Below, one piece after another: positions 16,537-26,226 of a stretch of 64,000 nt of DNA; positions within the stretch are counted from its first letter, which is position 1; every line of letters begins with the position of its first letter. This DNA is from Draconibacterium orientale. GTDB lineage: Bacteria; Bacteroidota; Bacteroidia; Bacteroidales; Prolixibacteraceae. The stretch covers positions 3,640,501 through 3,704,500 of the forward strand of contig NZ_CP007451.1 in the NCBI RefSeq assembly GCF_000626635.1. The letters are read 5' to 3'. The position numbers and the translations under genes were made by a program. Under the pieces are notes generated by a model that had not been told where the DNA came from, made no database searches, and saw nothing but the letters and a program-made list of their open reading frames with translations.

Positions 16537-19500
16537 ATGAACCAAATATCAGTCAATAAACCATTATTAATAACAACAATATTGTTATTACTCTTCTCTT
16601 CAGCCTTAACTGCGCAAAACTGGAGATTGGTTGATTCTAAATATCCTACCATCGACAATGTTGTTATTGCCTATTCTGTTGCCGATTTTGGTATCACCGG
16701 TGATGGTGTTACCGATGTTACCGTACAATTTCAAACCCTGCTAAACGAGTTGGGAGCTTTAGGAGGAGGAACTTTATTTGTTCCTGAAGGGAAATATGTA
16801 ATTGAGGGAAACCTGCTTTTACCAAAGGGGATTACACTGCGAGGAGAATGGAAGAAACCCGAGAAAGGAGCACCTGTTGAAGGCACAATTTTAATGGCCT
16901 ATGCCGGGAGAGGAGATGAAAATGCTACTCCGTTTATTACCATGGAACCATCATCAGCAGTGATGGATCTTGCCATATGGTACCCCGAACAAAGCCCGTC
17001 AGCTATTACTCCATATCCACCTTCAATTGAATTTGGAAAACCCAATTATTTTGGAAATGAAAACTGCAATGCAAAAAATATTACACTGGTCAACTCGTAT
17101 GCCGGCGTCGTTTTTTCACGAAAAAATGGCGGTACATGCCCTACCATTAATGGCATTTACGGAACTCCTTTGTCAAGAGGTGTAGAAATTGATAATATTG
17201 TTGATGTTGGCCGCATCGAGTGGATCGACTTTTCGCCCGATTACTGGGCTGGATCCGGCTTACCTAATTCCCCATCGGTGGATGGAAGCCACAAAGCATG
17301 GATTTATGAAAACGGGACAGGTGTTGTTATGCGAAGAAACGACTGGTCGTACACCTGTTTTGTAAATGTAGAGGGCTACAATAAAGGATTTCATGCTGTG
17401 GAGTCTGTTACCAGTCCGGGAGCACAACCAAACGGGCATAATTATTCAATGACATTTACCAACTGTAAAACCGGTGTTGATATAAGCAGTGCCAACTCGG
17501 TTGGTTTAATGTTTACCGGCATTAAAACTGTGGATTGCGAAACTGGTATTGGTGTTGCGCAAACGGCATCGGGCGTTGTTCAGTTACACTCTTGTTCACT
17601 TGATGCAACTAAAAATGCCATTTCAATACACGAATCGTCAAGTACTCGTTTAATGGTGTTACAATCAGAAATAAACAGTGGTGCAGTTGATATTAAAGGA
17701 GGTACTTTTACGATTACCGACTGCGATTTAAATAACCCTGCACCTCAAATCAACCTAACGAAAAATACACGTGCCATTATAACAGGAAACCGCTTTGCAC
17801 AGGAAGTGCAGATTGAAGAAAGTTCAATATTTAAAAGTATAATCGATCACACTCCGGTAAATATGAAACAACTACCGGAAATAATGGAGGTAAAACCCGA
17901 AACACACAAACCATCGCGACTTGAATTATATGTGGCTACCGAAGCTCCTTTTGATGCTGTTGCCGACGGAGTAACGGACAACACAGTAGCTATTCAGGCG
18001 GCTCTGGACCAGGCAGCTACTGATGGTGGTGGTATCGTTTTTCTTCCACCTGGTAAATATAAAGTTTTAGGAAATCTCGTAATTCCTTCTAATGTTGAAC
18101 TCAAGGGTTCTGTAGATGTGAGCACTACACCAACCGGTCCGGGAAGTATACTGGAAGTTTATGCCGATCGGAATAATCCTGAAGGAGAGCCATTTCTAAA
18201 GCTCTCTGAAAACAGTGGTATTCGGGGAATCGTTTTCAATTACCCTGAACAGTTACTTTCTGATTTACCAAGTGTAGGAAAATATCCGTATTGTGTGCAG
18301 GCTACCGGAAGCGACACCTACATGATTAACATTGGTATGCGTGCAGTAAGCAAGGGAGTCGACCTTTTTACTTACCCATGCCACAATCATTATATCGATT
18401 ATATCGCCGGTCATGCTTTTGATATCGGAATCCGTGTTGGCGGAGGTACTACGGATGGCCGCATTTATAATACCCAGTTTAATGTGATTGCTTATGGTGC
18501 CGGCGACGAATCTAAATACGGAAGCTGGCCAAACTCGGCCGGCGACAGTGGCCCTGCTTACGATTATGGCTTTGCCAATTTCACTTTTATGGTTTTAGGC
18601 GATTGCCAGAACCAGTTGTTGTACAACGATTTTCATTATGGCTCGCATAACGGAATGATATTAAGCGACATTGATGGAACCGGGCCGTCGGGATTGAGTA
18701 TTGGAAGTGGTATTGATGGTGCCAGAAACGCACTAATTATTAATGCGGTGGGCAATAACGGATTTGATTTTGTAAACACACAAATCGTTTCCATTGGTGA
18801 TCAGGATACAAAATATATAGAGACAGGGACAGGATACACCTCGGGAGTAGCATTATTTAATGCCGACTTCTGGGGTAATCCTTCAAACGGAATTCGACTG
18901 AATGGTGGAGAACTTACACTTCAGCAGGCAAATATTAACCAGCCCGGTCAACAACGTATGGCGCTAATTTCCGGCGGAACTTTAAATATTGAAGCCTCAA
19001 GTGTATTTCCGAATAATTCGCTACTGGCTTACGGTACCGAATCACAATTTTCCATTCATTCATCGGTGGTTGATCCGACCGGGATTGATACCACACAATG
19101 TGTTGTTTGGGAAAACAACCTGTATAATACACCGGCAATTTCGCTTGAATCGGCGCTTAGCAGAACTTCATGGACGGTTTCGGCATCAAATAACTCAGGT
19201 GTTGCTACACGTGCCATTGATGGTACTGCCTCAACACGCTGGGATACCAACGGATCGCAAACTCCGGGACAGTGGTTTACAATCAATTTCGGGAAACCGG
19301 AAAAAATTGAGCAAATTATTATGGATGTTGCTGCAAGCCCGGCAGACTCTCCGCAGAAATATGAATTTTATGTGTCAGATAACGGAACCGATTGGTACGG
19401 ACCGGGTGCTGCAGGAGCCGGTGCTGATGTGATGACCATTGTGAGTTTTCCTTCTTCAACCGTGCAGTATGTAAGAATCAAACAAACCGGATCGAAAGGA

Positions 19501-20091
19501 AACTGGTGGTCGATTCACGAGGTTTACGCTTTTGGCGATGAAGATGCGATTAGTGTTAGCGGCATTGGTTTTAACAAACAACAGATTGGCTTGGCTATTG
19601 ACAGTGTTTACGAAGCTCAGCCTGTTTTCTCTCCTGAAAGTGCCGCCAATAAAACGGTATTCTGGAAATCAAGTAATTCAAATATTGCAACTGTGGATAC
19701 CACTGGTAATATAACCGGAATTTCGACGGGTACAGCCACAGTAACTGCGGTTAGTATGGACGGGATAAAAAAGGCAAGTCTTACTGTAGTTGTTAGTATT
19801 GATGGGGTGACTTCGATTGGCGAGATTACAAATGCTGATAGTAACGCTATAAAATTGTTTCCTAATCCGGTTTCGGAAAAGGTTACTTTAAGCTACCATA
19901 CAAATAATACGGAAGAAGTTTTTGTAGAGCTATTTAGCCTAAACGGAATGGCTGTAAAATCAACATCATTTCACTCGCATCCGGGTGAAAACTTGTCATC
20001 TTTATCATTGGCCGAACTTACTCCGGGAGTATATTTTGTGCGGTTTCGAACAGGTGAAGGTAGACGGCTTAGAAAGCTTATAGTGCAATAG
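16537..20091 (+). CDS. Tandem right-handed beta-helix enzyme with discoidin, Ig-like and T9SS domains
   Basis: Secreted protein of 1184 residues; start ATG 16537 chosen because MNQISVNKPLLITTILLLLFSSALTAQ is a clean signal peptide. Two pectate-lyase-3/GH28-related beta-helix domains occur in tandem (about 30-450 and 460-830). Each opens with the same pattern: DFGITGDGVTDVTVQFQTLL...FVPEGKY, and FDAVADGVTDNTVAIQAALD...LPPGKY. Then follow a discoidin/CBM32-like domain (about 865-1000, WFTINFGKPEKIEQIIMDV), a bacterial Ig-like group 2 domain (about 1005-1090) and a T9SS sorting domain (IKLFPNPVSEKVTLSY to KLIVQ). Two joined helices recall GH55 exo-beta-1,3-glucanases, but the activity is not proven. 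It has a paralogue at 40179-42992. Confidence 0.85.
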   Translation: MNQISVNKPLLITTILLLLFSSALTAQNWRLVDSKYPTIDNVVIAYSVADFGITGDGVTDVTVQFQTLLNELGALGGGTLFVPEGKYVIEGNLLLPKGITLRGEWKKPEKGAPVEGTILMAYAGRGDENATPFITMEPSSAVMDLAIWYPEQSPSAITPYPPSIEFGKPNYFGNENCNAKNITLVNSYAGVVFSRKNGGTCPTINGIYGTPLSRGVEIDNIVDVGRIEWIDFSPDYWAGSGLPNSPSVDGSHKAWIYENGTGVVMRRNDWSYTCFVNVEGYNKGFHAVESVTSPGAQPNGHNYSMTFTNCKTGVDISSANSVGLMFTGIKTVDCETGIGVAQTASGVVQLHSCSLDATKNAISIHESSSTRLMVLQSEINSGAVDIKGGTFTITDCDLNNPAPQINLTKNTRAIITGNRFAQEVQIEESSIFKSIIDHTPVNMKQLPEIMEVKPETHKPSRLELYVATEAPFDAVADGVTDNTVAIQAALDQAATDGGGIVFLPPGKYKVLGNLVIPSNVELKGSVDVSTTPTGPGSILEVYADRNNPEGEPFLKLSENSGIRGIVFNYPEQLLSDLPSVGKYPYCVQATGSDTYMINIGMRAVSKGVDLFTYPCHNHYIDYIAGHAFDIGIRVGGGTTDGRIYNTQFNVIAYGAGDESKYGSWPNSAGDSGPAYDYGFANFTFMVLGDCQNQLLYNDFHYGSHNGMILSDIDGTGPSGLSIGSGIDGARNALIINAVGNNGFDFVNTQIVSIGDQDTKYIETGTGYTSGVALFNADFWGNPSNGIRLNGGELTLQQANINQPGQQRMALISGGTLNIEASSVFPNNSLLAYGTESQFSIHSSVVDPTGIDTTQCVVWENNLYNTPAISLESALSRTSWTVSASNNSGVATRAIDGTASTRWDTNGSQTPGQWFTINFGKPEKIEQIIMDVAASPADSPQKYEFYVSDNGTDWYGPGAAGAGADVMTIVSFPSSTVQYVRIKQTGSKGNWWSIHEVYAFGDEDAISVSGIGFNKQQIGLAIDSVYEAQPVFSPESAANKTVFWKSSNSNIATVDTTGNITGISTGTATVTAVSMDGIKKASLTVVVSIDGVTSIGEITNADSNAIKLFPNPVSEKVTLSYHTNNTEEVFVELFSLNGMAVKSTSFHSHPGENLSSLSLAELTPGVYFVRFRTGEGRRLRKLIVQ

Positions 20092-20106
20092 CAAGATTGT
20101 TAAAAA

Positions 20107-21804
20107 ATGAAGCGAGTTAATAAAAATATAAGACCCGGTTGGACCAAGTTGAAACTTATGGTGATTCTGCTCGGCTGTGCTGTGGCAGCGAAAGCACAGA
20201 ATCCATTTGTTGAGAGTATTTACACTGCCGATCCTTCAGCACATGTATGGTCAGACGGTCGGTTATACGTTTATCCCTCGCATGATATTGCGCCTCCACA
20301 AGGATGCGATTTGATGGATCAGTACCATGTTTTTTCAACCGATGATATGGTAAACTGGACAGATCATGGAGAAATTCTTCGGGCAGACGACGTTGACTGG
20401 GGAAGGGCAGAAGGTGGTTTTATGTGGGCACCCGATTGTGCTTTCAAGGACGGAACTTACTACTTTTATTTTCCGCATCCTTCAGGCAGTGGCGATCAAT
20501 GGAACTCAACCTGGAAAATTGGCGTGGCCACAAGTTCTGAACCGGCAGCGAATTTCGAAGTTCAGGGCTATATCGAAGGCTTAAAATCGATGATCGATCC
20601 TTGTGTATTTGTCGATGACGACGGGCAGGCCTATTTATATTATGGCGGCGGAAACCTTTGCGAAGCCGGAAAGCTAAAAGACAATATGATGGAAATTGAC
20701 GGGCAGATGCAGCAAATGCAGGGCCTCGTTGATTTTCATGAAGCAACTTGGGTGCACAAGTACAACGGGATGTATTATCTCTCGTATTCCGATAATAATA
20801 ACGATGGAGGAAACCAACTGCGTTACGCGGTAAGTGATAGCCCGCTTGGTCCGTGGACCTACAGAGGCGTTTATATGAAGCCAACAGGCAGCCCGACTAA
20901 CCATGGCTCGATAGTAGAATATAAAGGCCAGTGGTATGCTTTTTATCACAACAGCATTTTGTCGGGGCATCCATGGTTGCGATCCATTTGTGTCGATTCG
21001 CTTTTTTATAATCAAGACGGCACCATACAGGAGGTTACGCAAACGCGTGAACACGGAACCCCATATTTAGAACCAGCACATTCGATTCCTGGAACCATCG
21101 AAATGGAAGACTACGACCAGGGAGGCCAGGGGAAAGCATACAGTGACTCAGATACATCAAATAACGGAAATGACTATCGCGAAAATGAAGGTGTGGATGT
21201 GGAGATGAACAGTCCGGGAAACTACAATATTGGCTGGACCACTGGTGGCGAGTGGATAGAATACACGGTTGAGGTTACTGAATCAGCACTTTACAGTTTT
21301 GAGTTGCGAGCGGCTTCTCCCGATGGTAATGGAAAGTTTCATTTAAAAATTGATGAAGTAAATGTTTCCGGTTCTGTAGTTATTCCTTCAACAGGGGGCT
21401 GGCAAAACTATCAGTCATTTACCGTACCGGATATTCCGTTGAAAGAAGGAACGCATATTATTCAGTTTTTTGAAGAAACCGGAGGTTTCAATCTCGATAA
21501 AATGATTGTGACCAAAAGTGGCGTACTTTCTTCCGGGAAGAATATTGTAAACAGCGAAACGGATATTATGCTGTTCCCAAACCCTGCAAAAGGTTCGGTG
21601 TCGTTAAGGTTTCAGGGAATTTCTACTCAGGATCTTCATCTTGAAATTCGCAACATAAACGGTCAGCTGGTAAAGAGCTTTGAAAAACAGAACAGTAGCG
21701 AGGGAATTCAGTTGGACATCAGCGGAATCTCTGCCGGTACTTATTTTTTGGTTCTGAGATCGGATAGAAAACAGCTTTCAAAAAAACTTATGGTGTACGA
21801 ATAA
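20107..21804 (+). CDS. GH43 glycosidase with CBM6 and T9SS sorting domain
   Basis: Extracellular or surface-anchored glycosidase of 565 residues, probably an arabinofuranosidase, xylosidase or galactosidase-type inverting enzyme. After a signal peptide (cleaved near AKA-QNPF), a five-bladed GH43 propeller spans about 32-320. The three family acids are visible: base D42 (YTADPSAHVW), pKa modulator D164 (SMIDPCVF) and acid E212 (DFHEATWVHK). A CBM6-like domain follows (about 330-465, IEMEDYDQGGQGKAYSD, YNIGWTTGGEWIEYTVEV), then a T9SS C-terminal domain (MLFPNPAKGSVSLRF to KLMVYE). It lies 15 bases after the beta-helix gene. It is a close paralogue of the two single-domain GH43 proteins at 21850 and 30612, the only one with extra domains. 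Confidence 0.9.
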   Translation: MKRVNKNIRPGWTKLKLMVILLGCAVAAKAQNPFVESIYTADPSAHVWSDGRLYVYPSHDIAPPQGCDLMDQYHVFSTDDMVNWTDHGEILRADDVDWGRAEGGFMWAPDCAFKDGTYYFYFPHPSGSGDQWNSTWKIGVATSSEPAANFEVQGYIEGLKSMIDPCVFVDDDGQAYLYYGGGNLCEAGKLKDNMMEIDGQMQQMQGLVDFHEATWVHKYNGMYYLSYSDNNNDGGNQLRYAVSDSPLGPWTYRGVYMKPTGSPTNHGSIVEYKGQWYAFYHNSILSGHPWLRSICVDSLFYNQDGTIQEVTQTREHGTPYLEPAHSIPGTIEMEDYDQGGQGKAYSDSDTSNNGNDYRENEGVDVEMNSPGNYNIGWTTGGEWIEYTVEVTESALYSFELRAASPDGNGKFHLKIDEVNVSGSVVIPSTGGWQNYQSFTVPDIPLKEGTHIIQFFEETGGFNLDKMIVTKSGVLSSGKNIVNSETDIMLFPNPAKGSVSLRFQGISTQDLHLEIRNINGQLVKSFEKQNSSEGIQLDISGISAGTYFLVLRSDRKQLSKKLMVYE

Positions 21805-21849
21805 CATTTGGAAAAAGTAATTCAAACAAAATAATTTAATCGGTATAAA

Positions 21850-22839
21850 ATGATTGTAAGAAAATTAAAATTGCTAATTGCAAAAAGAAACATCTTGAGA
21901 AGTTTAATGCTGGGAACGCTACTTGTTGTTGGCATTTCGGCACAAGCGCAAAAAAATCCGTTTGTAACGCACATGTACACTGCCGATCCGTCGGCACACG
22001 TTTGGGAAGACGGACGTTTGTATGTTTATCCTTCGCACGATGTAGCTCCTCCACGCGGGTGTGATTTAATGGATCGTTACCATGTTTTTTCAACAGATGA
22101 TATGGTAAACTGGGTAGATCATGGTGAGATATTAAGCTCTGAAGATGTGGATTGGGGACGCCCTGAAGGTGGTTTTATGTGGGCTCCTGATTGTGCTTAT
22201 AAAGATGGAACTTACTATTACTATTTCCCTCACCCAAGCGGATCGGAATGGAATAATACCTGGAAAATAGGTGTGGCTACCAGTAAATACCCGGCAAAAG
22301 ACTTTAAAGTTCAGGGATACATTAAAGGATTGAAATCGATGATTGACCCTTGTGTTTTCATTGATGATGATGGTGAGGTATATTTCTACTACGGTGGTGG
22401 CGGAAAATGTGAAGGTGGAAAACTGAAAGACAATATGATGGAAATTGACGGGGAAATGAAACCGATGGAAGGTTTGGAAGATTTTCATGAAGCTACCTGG
22501 GTACATAAGTACAATGGAGTTTACTATTTGTCTTATTCGGATAATCACGACGAAGGAAACGACACAGAAGGAGTAAAAGGCGATAACAGAATGCGTTATG
22601 CCACAAGTGATAATCCTCTGGGACCATGGAAATACCAGGGCATATACATGCAACCAACCGACTCCTACACCAATCACGGTTCAATTGTAGAATTTAAAGG
22701 ACAGTGGTATACATTTTACCACAACAGTTCATTATCTGCTAAAAATGGTGAATTCAACGATTGGTTACGTTCTATCTGCGTAGATAAATTGTACTACAAT
22801 GAGGATGGAACTATTAAAATGGTAAATCAAACCAACTAA
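21850..22839 (+). CDS. GH43 glycosidase, single-domain
   Basis: Exported GH43 enzyme of 329 residues, nearly colinear with residues 32-320 of the preceding gene product. The signal peptide ends near AQA-QKNPF. The catalytic triad is conserved: D46 (YTADPSAHVW), D166 (SMIDPCVF) and E214 (DFHEATWVHK). It lacks the CBM6 and T9SS tail, so it should stay in the periplasm or be released by another route, and would trim oligosaccharides after import. It is 45 bases downstream of the CBM6-bearing copy, suggesting tandem duplication. The GH43 subfamily and linkage cannot be fixed without comparison to characterised enzymes. Confidence 0.9.
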   Translation: MIVRKLKLLIAKRNILRSLMLGTLLVVGISAQAQKNPFVTHMYTADPSAHVWEDGRLYVYPSHDVAPPRGCDLMDRYHVFSTDDMVNWVDHGEILSSEDVDWGRPEGGFMWAPDCAYKDGTYYYYFPHPSGSEWNNTWKIGVATSKYPAKDFKVQGYIKGLKSMIDPCVFIDDDGEVYFYYGGGGKCEGGKLKDNMMEIDGEMKPMEGLEDFHEATWVHKYNGVYYLSYSDNHDEGNDTEGVKGDNRMRYATSDNPLGPWKYQGIYMQPTDSYTNHGSIVEFKGQWYTFYHNSSLSAKNGEFNDWLRSICVDKLYYNEDGTIKMVNQTN

Positions 22840-22857
22840 TTCGCATAGTTTTTTAAT

Positions 22858-22894
22858 ATCGGCAGTCTCCGTTTATCGGAGGCTTCGCCGGTAT
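22858..22894. repeat. Imperfect hairpin after GH43 gene
   Basis: Inner stem CTCCG/CGGAG (22867-22871 with 22877-22881), extended by GGC...GCC pairs on both sides. It is not followed by a T-run, so it may be an mRNA 3'-end stabilising or processing structure instead of a classical terminator. Confidence 0.45.
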
Positions 22895-22947
22895 TTATGA
22901 ACGACCTTTTTAACCTGAACGATAAACCTAAAACTTAATCTGAAATG

Positions 22948-22991
22948 CGCATAAATTAATATTCAGAATCAACTTGTTTGGTATTTATGCG
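22948..22991. promoter_or_regulatory. Spaced inverted repeat upstream of ceramidase-like gene
   Basis: CGCATAAAT (22948-22956) and ATTTATGCG (22983-22991), perfect nine-base arms with a 26-base spacer. The right arm runs straight into a TTCCATCTT word also found at 26188 and 30480. The position, about 75-120 bases before the gene at 23067, suits an operator, but no regulator has been linked to it. Confidence 0.3.
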
Positions 22992-23066
22992 AATTCCATC
23001 TTTTTATTAGGTCGATTGAAAAGCGATTATTTATTCAATTAGAAAAGTTAATTAAAAATCAGATAG

Positions 23067-24392
23067 ATGGAAAAGATGAAATTAATCGTTAAATTATTGA
23101 TTGTGTTACTAATTACAGTACGGCCTGTATTTAGTTTCGCAGCCACAGCCGATTTGCTTGCAGGTACGGCAAAAGTAAATATTACATCATCCTCTGAAAT
23201 GCCTTTGCACGATTCGTTGTATGCAAGGGTGTTACTGCTTAAAACATCCGAACAGGAATTGGCCTTTATTGCTGTTGACCAGGGAATTTTTACGAGTGAT
23301 AAACTCGTGCAGAAATGTAAAGAAAAACTGGGGATTTCACAGGTACTTATTTCTTCCTCGCATACGCATTCCAGTGGTGGTAGCGATAAAGAGTATATCG
23401 ATTCACAAATTATAAAGGCGCTACAAGAAGCTGAAAAATCGATGTTTCCGGCCAGGATCTCGGCTGGAAGCAGAACATTCCCTCAACTGGGATTTAATCG
23501 CTTAATTGTTCGTGAAGATGGACATTCTCGCGAATCCTGGTTTTCCGATGAACATTATACTTCGGAAAATCCCGAACGTATACCTTTTGGCCCCGTTGAT
23601 CCGGATGTTGGCGTTATAAAGGTGGAAGATTTAAATGGAACGCCACGGGCAATCTTAATGAATTATGCTATGCATTCGGATATTGTTTGCAGTAACTACG
23701 AAATATCTGCAGATTATCCGGGAGTAGCCTGTCGCAAGGTGGAAGAAGCTTTTGGCGACGATATGACCTGTCTTTTTGTTCAGGGAGCCGGTGGCGACAT
23801 TGAATCGCTGATTATAAGCTCTCGCCGCAAGGGCCCGGATGATACCTTTAAATCGGATTACCGGACAATCGAGCGGGTTGGTGAATTACTGGCATGGGAA
23901 ACAATTAAGCTTGCAAAAAGTATTGAAGCAGAAGCAGATATAAAACCATCCATCAGCCTGATGACCGATTCGCTTCATTTTAACGGGCGTTTTAAACACG
24001 ATGCCGACTATGATATTCATATTTCCACTATTTTAATAAACAATAACATTGTGATTGCAACTTGCCCGGGCGAACCATTTATTCGGCTTCAACTCGATTT
24101 AAAACGGAAAATCAGGGAAGCCGGAGGAACACCATTTTTATTTGGCTATACCTGGTCTGAAGGAACCTGGCCAAACTATATTCCCGATATTTTATCGGCT
24201 GCCCGAGGCGGTTACGGTGCCGATCAAAGCTGGCCGGAACCCATTGCGGTTGGTGCCGGTGAGACGATTATGAACAAACATTTCGAGAATTACCTTCGGA
24301 TTAATGGATTAATGCGAACCGATTACGGACCTGTTGGTTTTAAGGGAGGCTCGCAATGGAAAACTATAGAGATACCTTCACAGGAGAACTAA
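23067..24392 (+). CDS. Neutral/alkaline ceramidase-like exported hydrolase
   Basis: Exported protein of 441 residues with signal peptide MEKMKLIVKLLIVLLITVRPVFSFA. It matches the catalytic domain of neutral ceramidases. Zn-ligand-type motifs are SSHTHSSGG (residues 97-105) and NYAMHSDIV, followed by SADYPGVACRKVEE and FVQGAGGDIESL, which correspond to the nucleophile-loop and active-site regions. The C-terminal Ig-like domain of true ceramidases is absent. Family members in PULs are common, but their substrates are mostly unknown; an amide or ester decoration on the glycan is an inference. It ends 22 bases before the next GH43 lipoprotein gene, with which it probably forms a unit. Confidence 0.8.
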   Translation: MEKMKLIVKLLIVLLITVRPVFSFAATADLLAGTAKVNITSSSEMPLHDSLYARVLLLKTSEQELAFIAVDQGIFTSDKLVQKCKEKLGISQVLISSSHTHSSGGSDKEYIDSQIIKALQEAEKSMFPARISAGSRTFPQLGFNRLIVREDGHSRESWFSDEHYTSENPERIPFGPVDPDVGVIKVEDLNGTPRAILMNYAMHSDIVCSNYEISADYPGVACRKVEEAFGDDMTCLFVQGAGGDIESLIISSRRKGPDDTFKSDYRTIERVGELLAWETIKLAKSIEAEADIKPSISLMTDSLHFNGRFKHDADYDIHISTILINNNIVIATCPGEPFIRLQLDLKRKIREAGGTPFLFGYTWSEGTWPNYIPDILSAARGGYGADQSWPEPIAVGAGETIMNKHFENYLRINGLMRTDYGPVGFKGGSQWKTIEIPSQEN

Positions 24393-24414
24393 TAACATCG
24401 TAAAAACTAGTGAA

Positions 24415-26133
24415 ATGGTTAAGAATTCAGTATTTCTCATTTTTCTGATAATTGCATTTGTGGCTTGTAAACAAGAGCCTGAGTCGAAAATTATACAAGA
24501 TATTAAAACGATATGCAATCCGCTGGATTTGAGTTACCGTTTTCAGTTGGACGAACCTTCGCGCAGGGAAGCGGCCGATCCAACAGTGGTATTGTTTCAG
24601 GACGAGTATTACCTGTTTGCTTCAAAATCGGGCGGATACTGGTATTCGTCAGATCTGGCAGACTGGACTTTTGTAAAAACCGATGAAATTCCAACCGAAC
24701 AATATGCGCCAACAGCCCTGGTCATTAACGATACGATGTATTTTATGGCATCATCGAATTCTATTTTTAAAGCTACAGACTTAAAAGGAGGTAAATGGAA
24801 ATTAGCGGCAGAACTTCCATTTGGTGTAACCGACCCGGCTCTTTTTCTCGACGATGACCAGCGGCTCTATTTTTATTGGGGATGTTCGGATAAAGAACCT
24901 ATTTACGGCGTAGAACTGGATTATCGAAACAACTTTCAGCCTGTTGGCGATAGAGTTGAACTGATGCATGCCGATACCAAAAATCATGGATGGGAAGTTC
25001 CGGGAGATTATAACAATTTGCTTGACAATGCGCCATGGATTGAAGGTGCCTGGATGAATAAACACAATGGCAAATATTACCTGCAATATGCCGGGCCCGG
25101 TACACAGTTTAAAAGCTACTCTGATGGCGTATATACTTCGGATCATCCGCTGGGTCCGTTTACGCTGGCCGTAAATAATCCTTTTGCCTGTCATCCCGAA
25201 GGTTTTGCTACAGGTGCAGGGCACGGAAGTACTTTCGAAGACAAGTATGGAAATTTCTGGCACATTGGTACAGTTACCATTTCGCAAAAACACATGTTCG
25301 AGCGCCGCCTTGCACTTTATCCGGCTTTTTTTGATGAGCAGGGAGAATTGTATTCAGACACCCGGTTTGGCGATTATCCGATGACCGTTCTTTCTGAAAA
25401 AGTGAAAAGCAAAGATGAAATTTTCCCGGGTTGGATGTTGCTTTCGTACAACAAACCAGTTTCTGTGCTAACAGAAGTTGATAGTTGTCCGAAGGAAAAT
25501 ATTACCGATGAGGACATTAGAACCTACTGGTCTGCGCAAAGCGGATCAAACCAATGGGCGGTAATTGATCTGGAAACAGAAAGCGATGTGTATGCTGTTC
25601 AAATTAATTTTGCCGAGCACAACACCAATGTTTACGACCGGCAACCACATTTTCGTTACCGTTATTCTGTTGATGTTTCGTCGGATAACAAAAACTGGCA
25701 AACGATTATCGATCGTTCTGATAACGAAACCGATAACTCGCATCCTTATATTCAGCTAAAATCAAAAGTAAGCTGCCGGTATATGCGGATAACCAACTAC
25801 GAAATACCAGCGGGTAATTTTGCGCTTTCAGGGTTTCGGGTTTTCGGTTTGGGGAACGGTGATAAACCTGCCTCAGTTTCTAACTTAAAGGTTGAGCGGC
25901 CTTCGGAAAACAGGCGTGTGGTCAATTTGAGTTGGGAAAAAACACCAGGTGCGGTTGGTTATCAAATTAGATATGGTGTAACAGAAAATAAGCTATATCA
26001 AAGCTATAAAGTATATAACGACACCGCTGTTACCATTAATAGCCTGAACGCAAACCGAATTTACTTTTTTGCGATAGAGGCTTTTAATGAAAATGGTGTA
26101 ACTGAAACTTCATCAATTATAAAAGTTGACTAA
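24415..26133 (+). CDS. GH43-like lipoprotein with discoidin and fibronectin III domains
   Basis: Lipoprotein of 572 residues (Cys 18 in IIAFVACKQ). The propeller domain (about 45-345) has the GH43 acids D55 (AADPTVVL), D140 (VTDPALFL) and E210 (APWIEGAWM), so it should be active. It is only distantly related to the three other GH43 proteins. A discoidin/F5-8C domain (about 350-475, WAVIDLETESDVYAVQINFAEHN ... CRYMRITNYEIPAGNFALSGFRVFG) and a fibronectin type III domain (about 485-572, SVSNLKVERPSENRRVVNLSWEKTPGAVGYQIRY) follow. The lipid anchor and binding domain suggest the outer surface or outer-membrane inner face. Linkage specificity unknown. Confidence 0.85.
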   Translation: MVKNSVFLIFLIIAFVACKQEPESKIIQDIKTICNPLDLSYRFQLDEPSRREAADPTVVLFQDEYYLFASKSGGYWYSSDLADWTFVKTDEIPTEQYAPTALVINDTMYFMASSNSIFKATDLKGGKWKLAAELPFGVTDPALFLDDDQRLYFYWGCSDKEPIYGVELDYRNNFQPVGDRVELMHADTKNHGWEVPGDYNNLLDNAPWIEGAWMNKHNGKYYLQYAGPGTQFKSYSDGVYTSDHPLGPFTLAVNNPFACHPEGFATGAGHGSTFEDKYGNFWHIGTVTISQKHMFERRLALYPAFFDEQGELYSDTRFGDYPMTVLSEKVKSKDEIFPGWMLLSYNKPVSVLTEVDSCPKENITDEDIRTYWSAQSGSNQWAVIDLETESDVYAVQINFAEHNTNVYDRQPHFRYRYSVDVSSDNKNWQTIIDRSDNETDNSHPYIQLKSKVSCRYMRITNYEIPAGNFALSGFRVFGLGNGDKPASVSNLKVERPSENRRVVNLSWEKTPGAVGYQIRYGVTENKLYQSYKVYNDTAVTINSLNANRIYFFAIEAFNENGVTETSSIIKVD

Positions 26134-26166
26134 TTGATTCAAAAAAAACTATAACCAATGAAACGA

Positions 26167-26184
26167 GTCCCGAATTATCGGGAC
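26167..26184. repeat. Perfect seven-base-pair hairpin in intergenic gap
   Basis: GTCCCGA-ATTA-TCGGGAC, 34 bases after the GH43 lipoprotein stop and 43 bases before the next start. No T-run follows. It may be an attenuating or RNA-processing hairpin. Confidence 0.5.
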
Positions 26185-26226
26185 GAGTTCCATCTTATAC
26201 CTTAGAAAACGAAAAATTTAAATAAG

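Noticed and set aside
22132-22677. A 181-codon minus-strand open frame inside the second GH43 gene
   Set aside because: Similar antisense frames appear in the GH43 paralogues because the coding sequence is conserved; the composition is not protein-like.
22858-22894. Hairpin as a rho-independent terminator
   Set aside because: The stem is imperfect and no T-run follows, so it is listed only as a hairpin.
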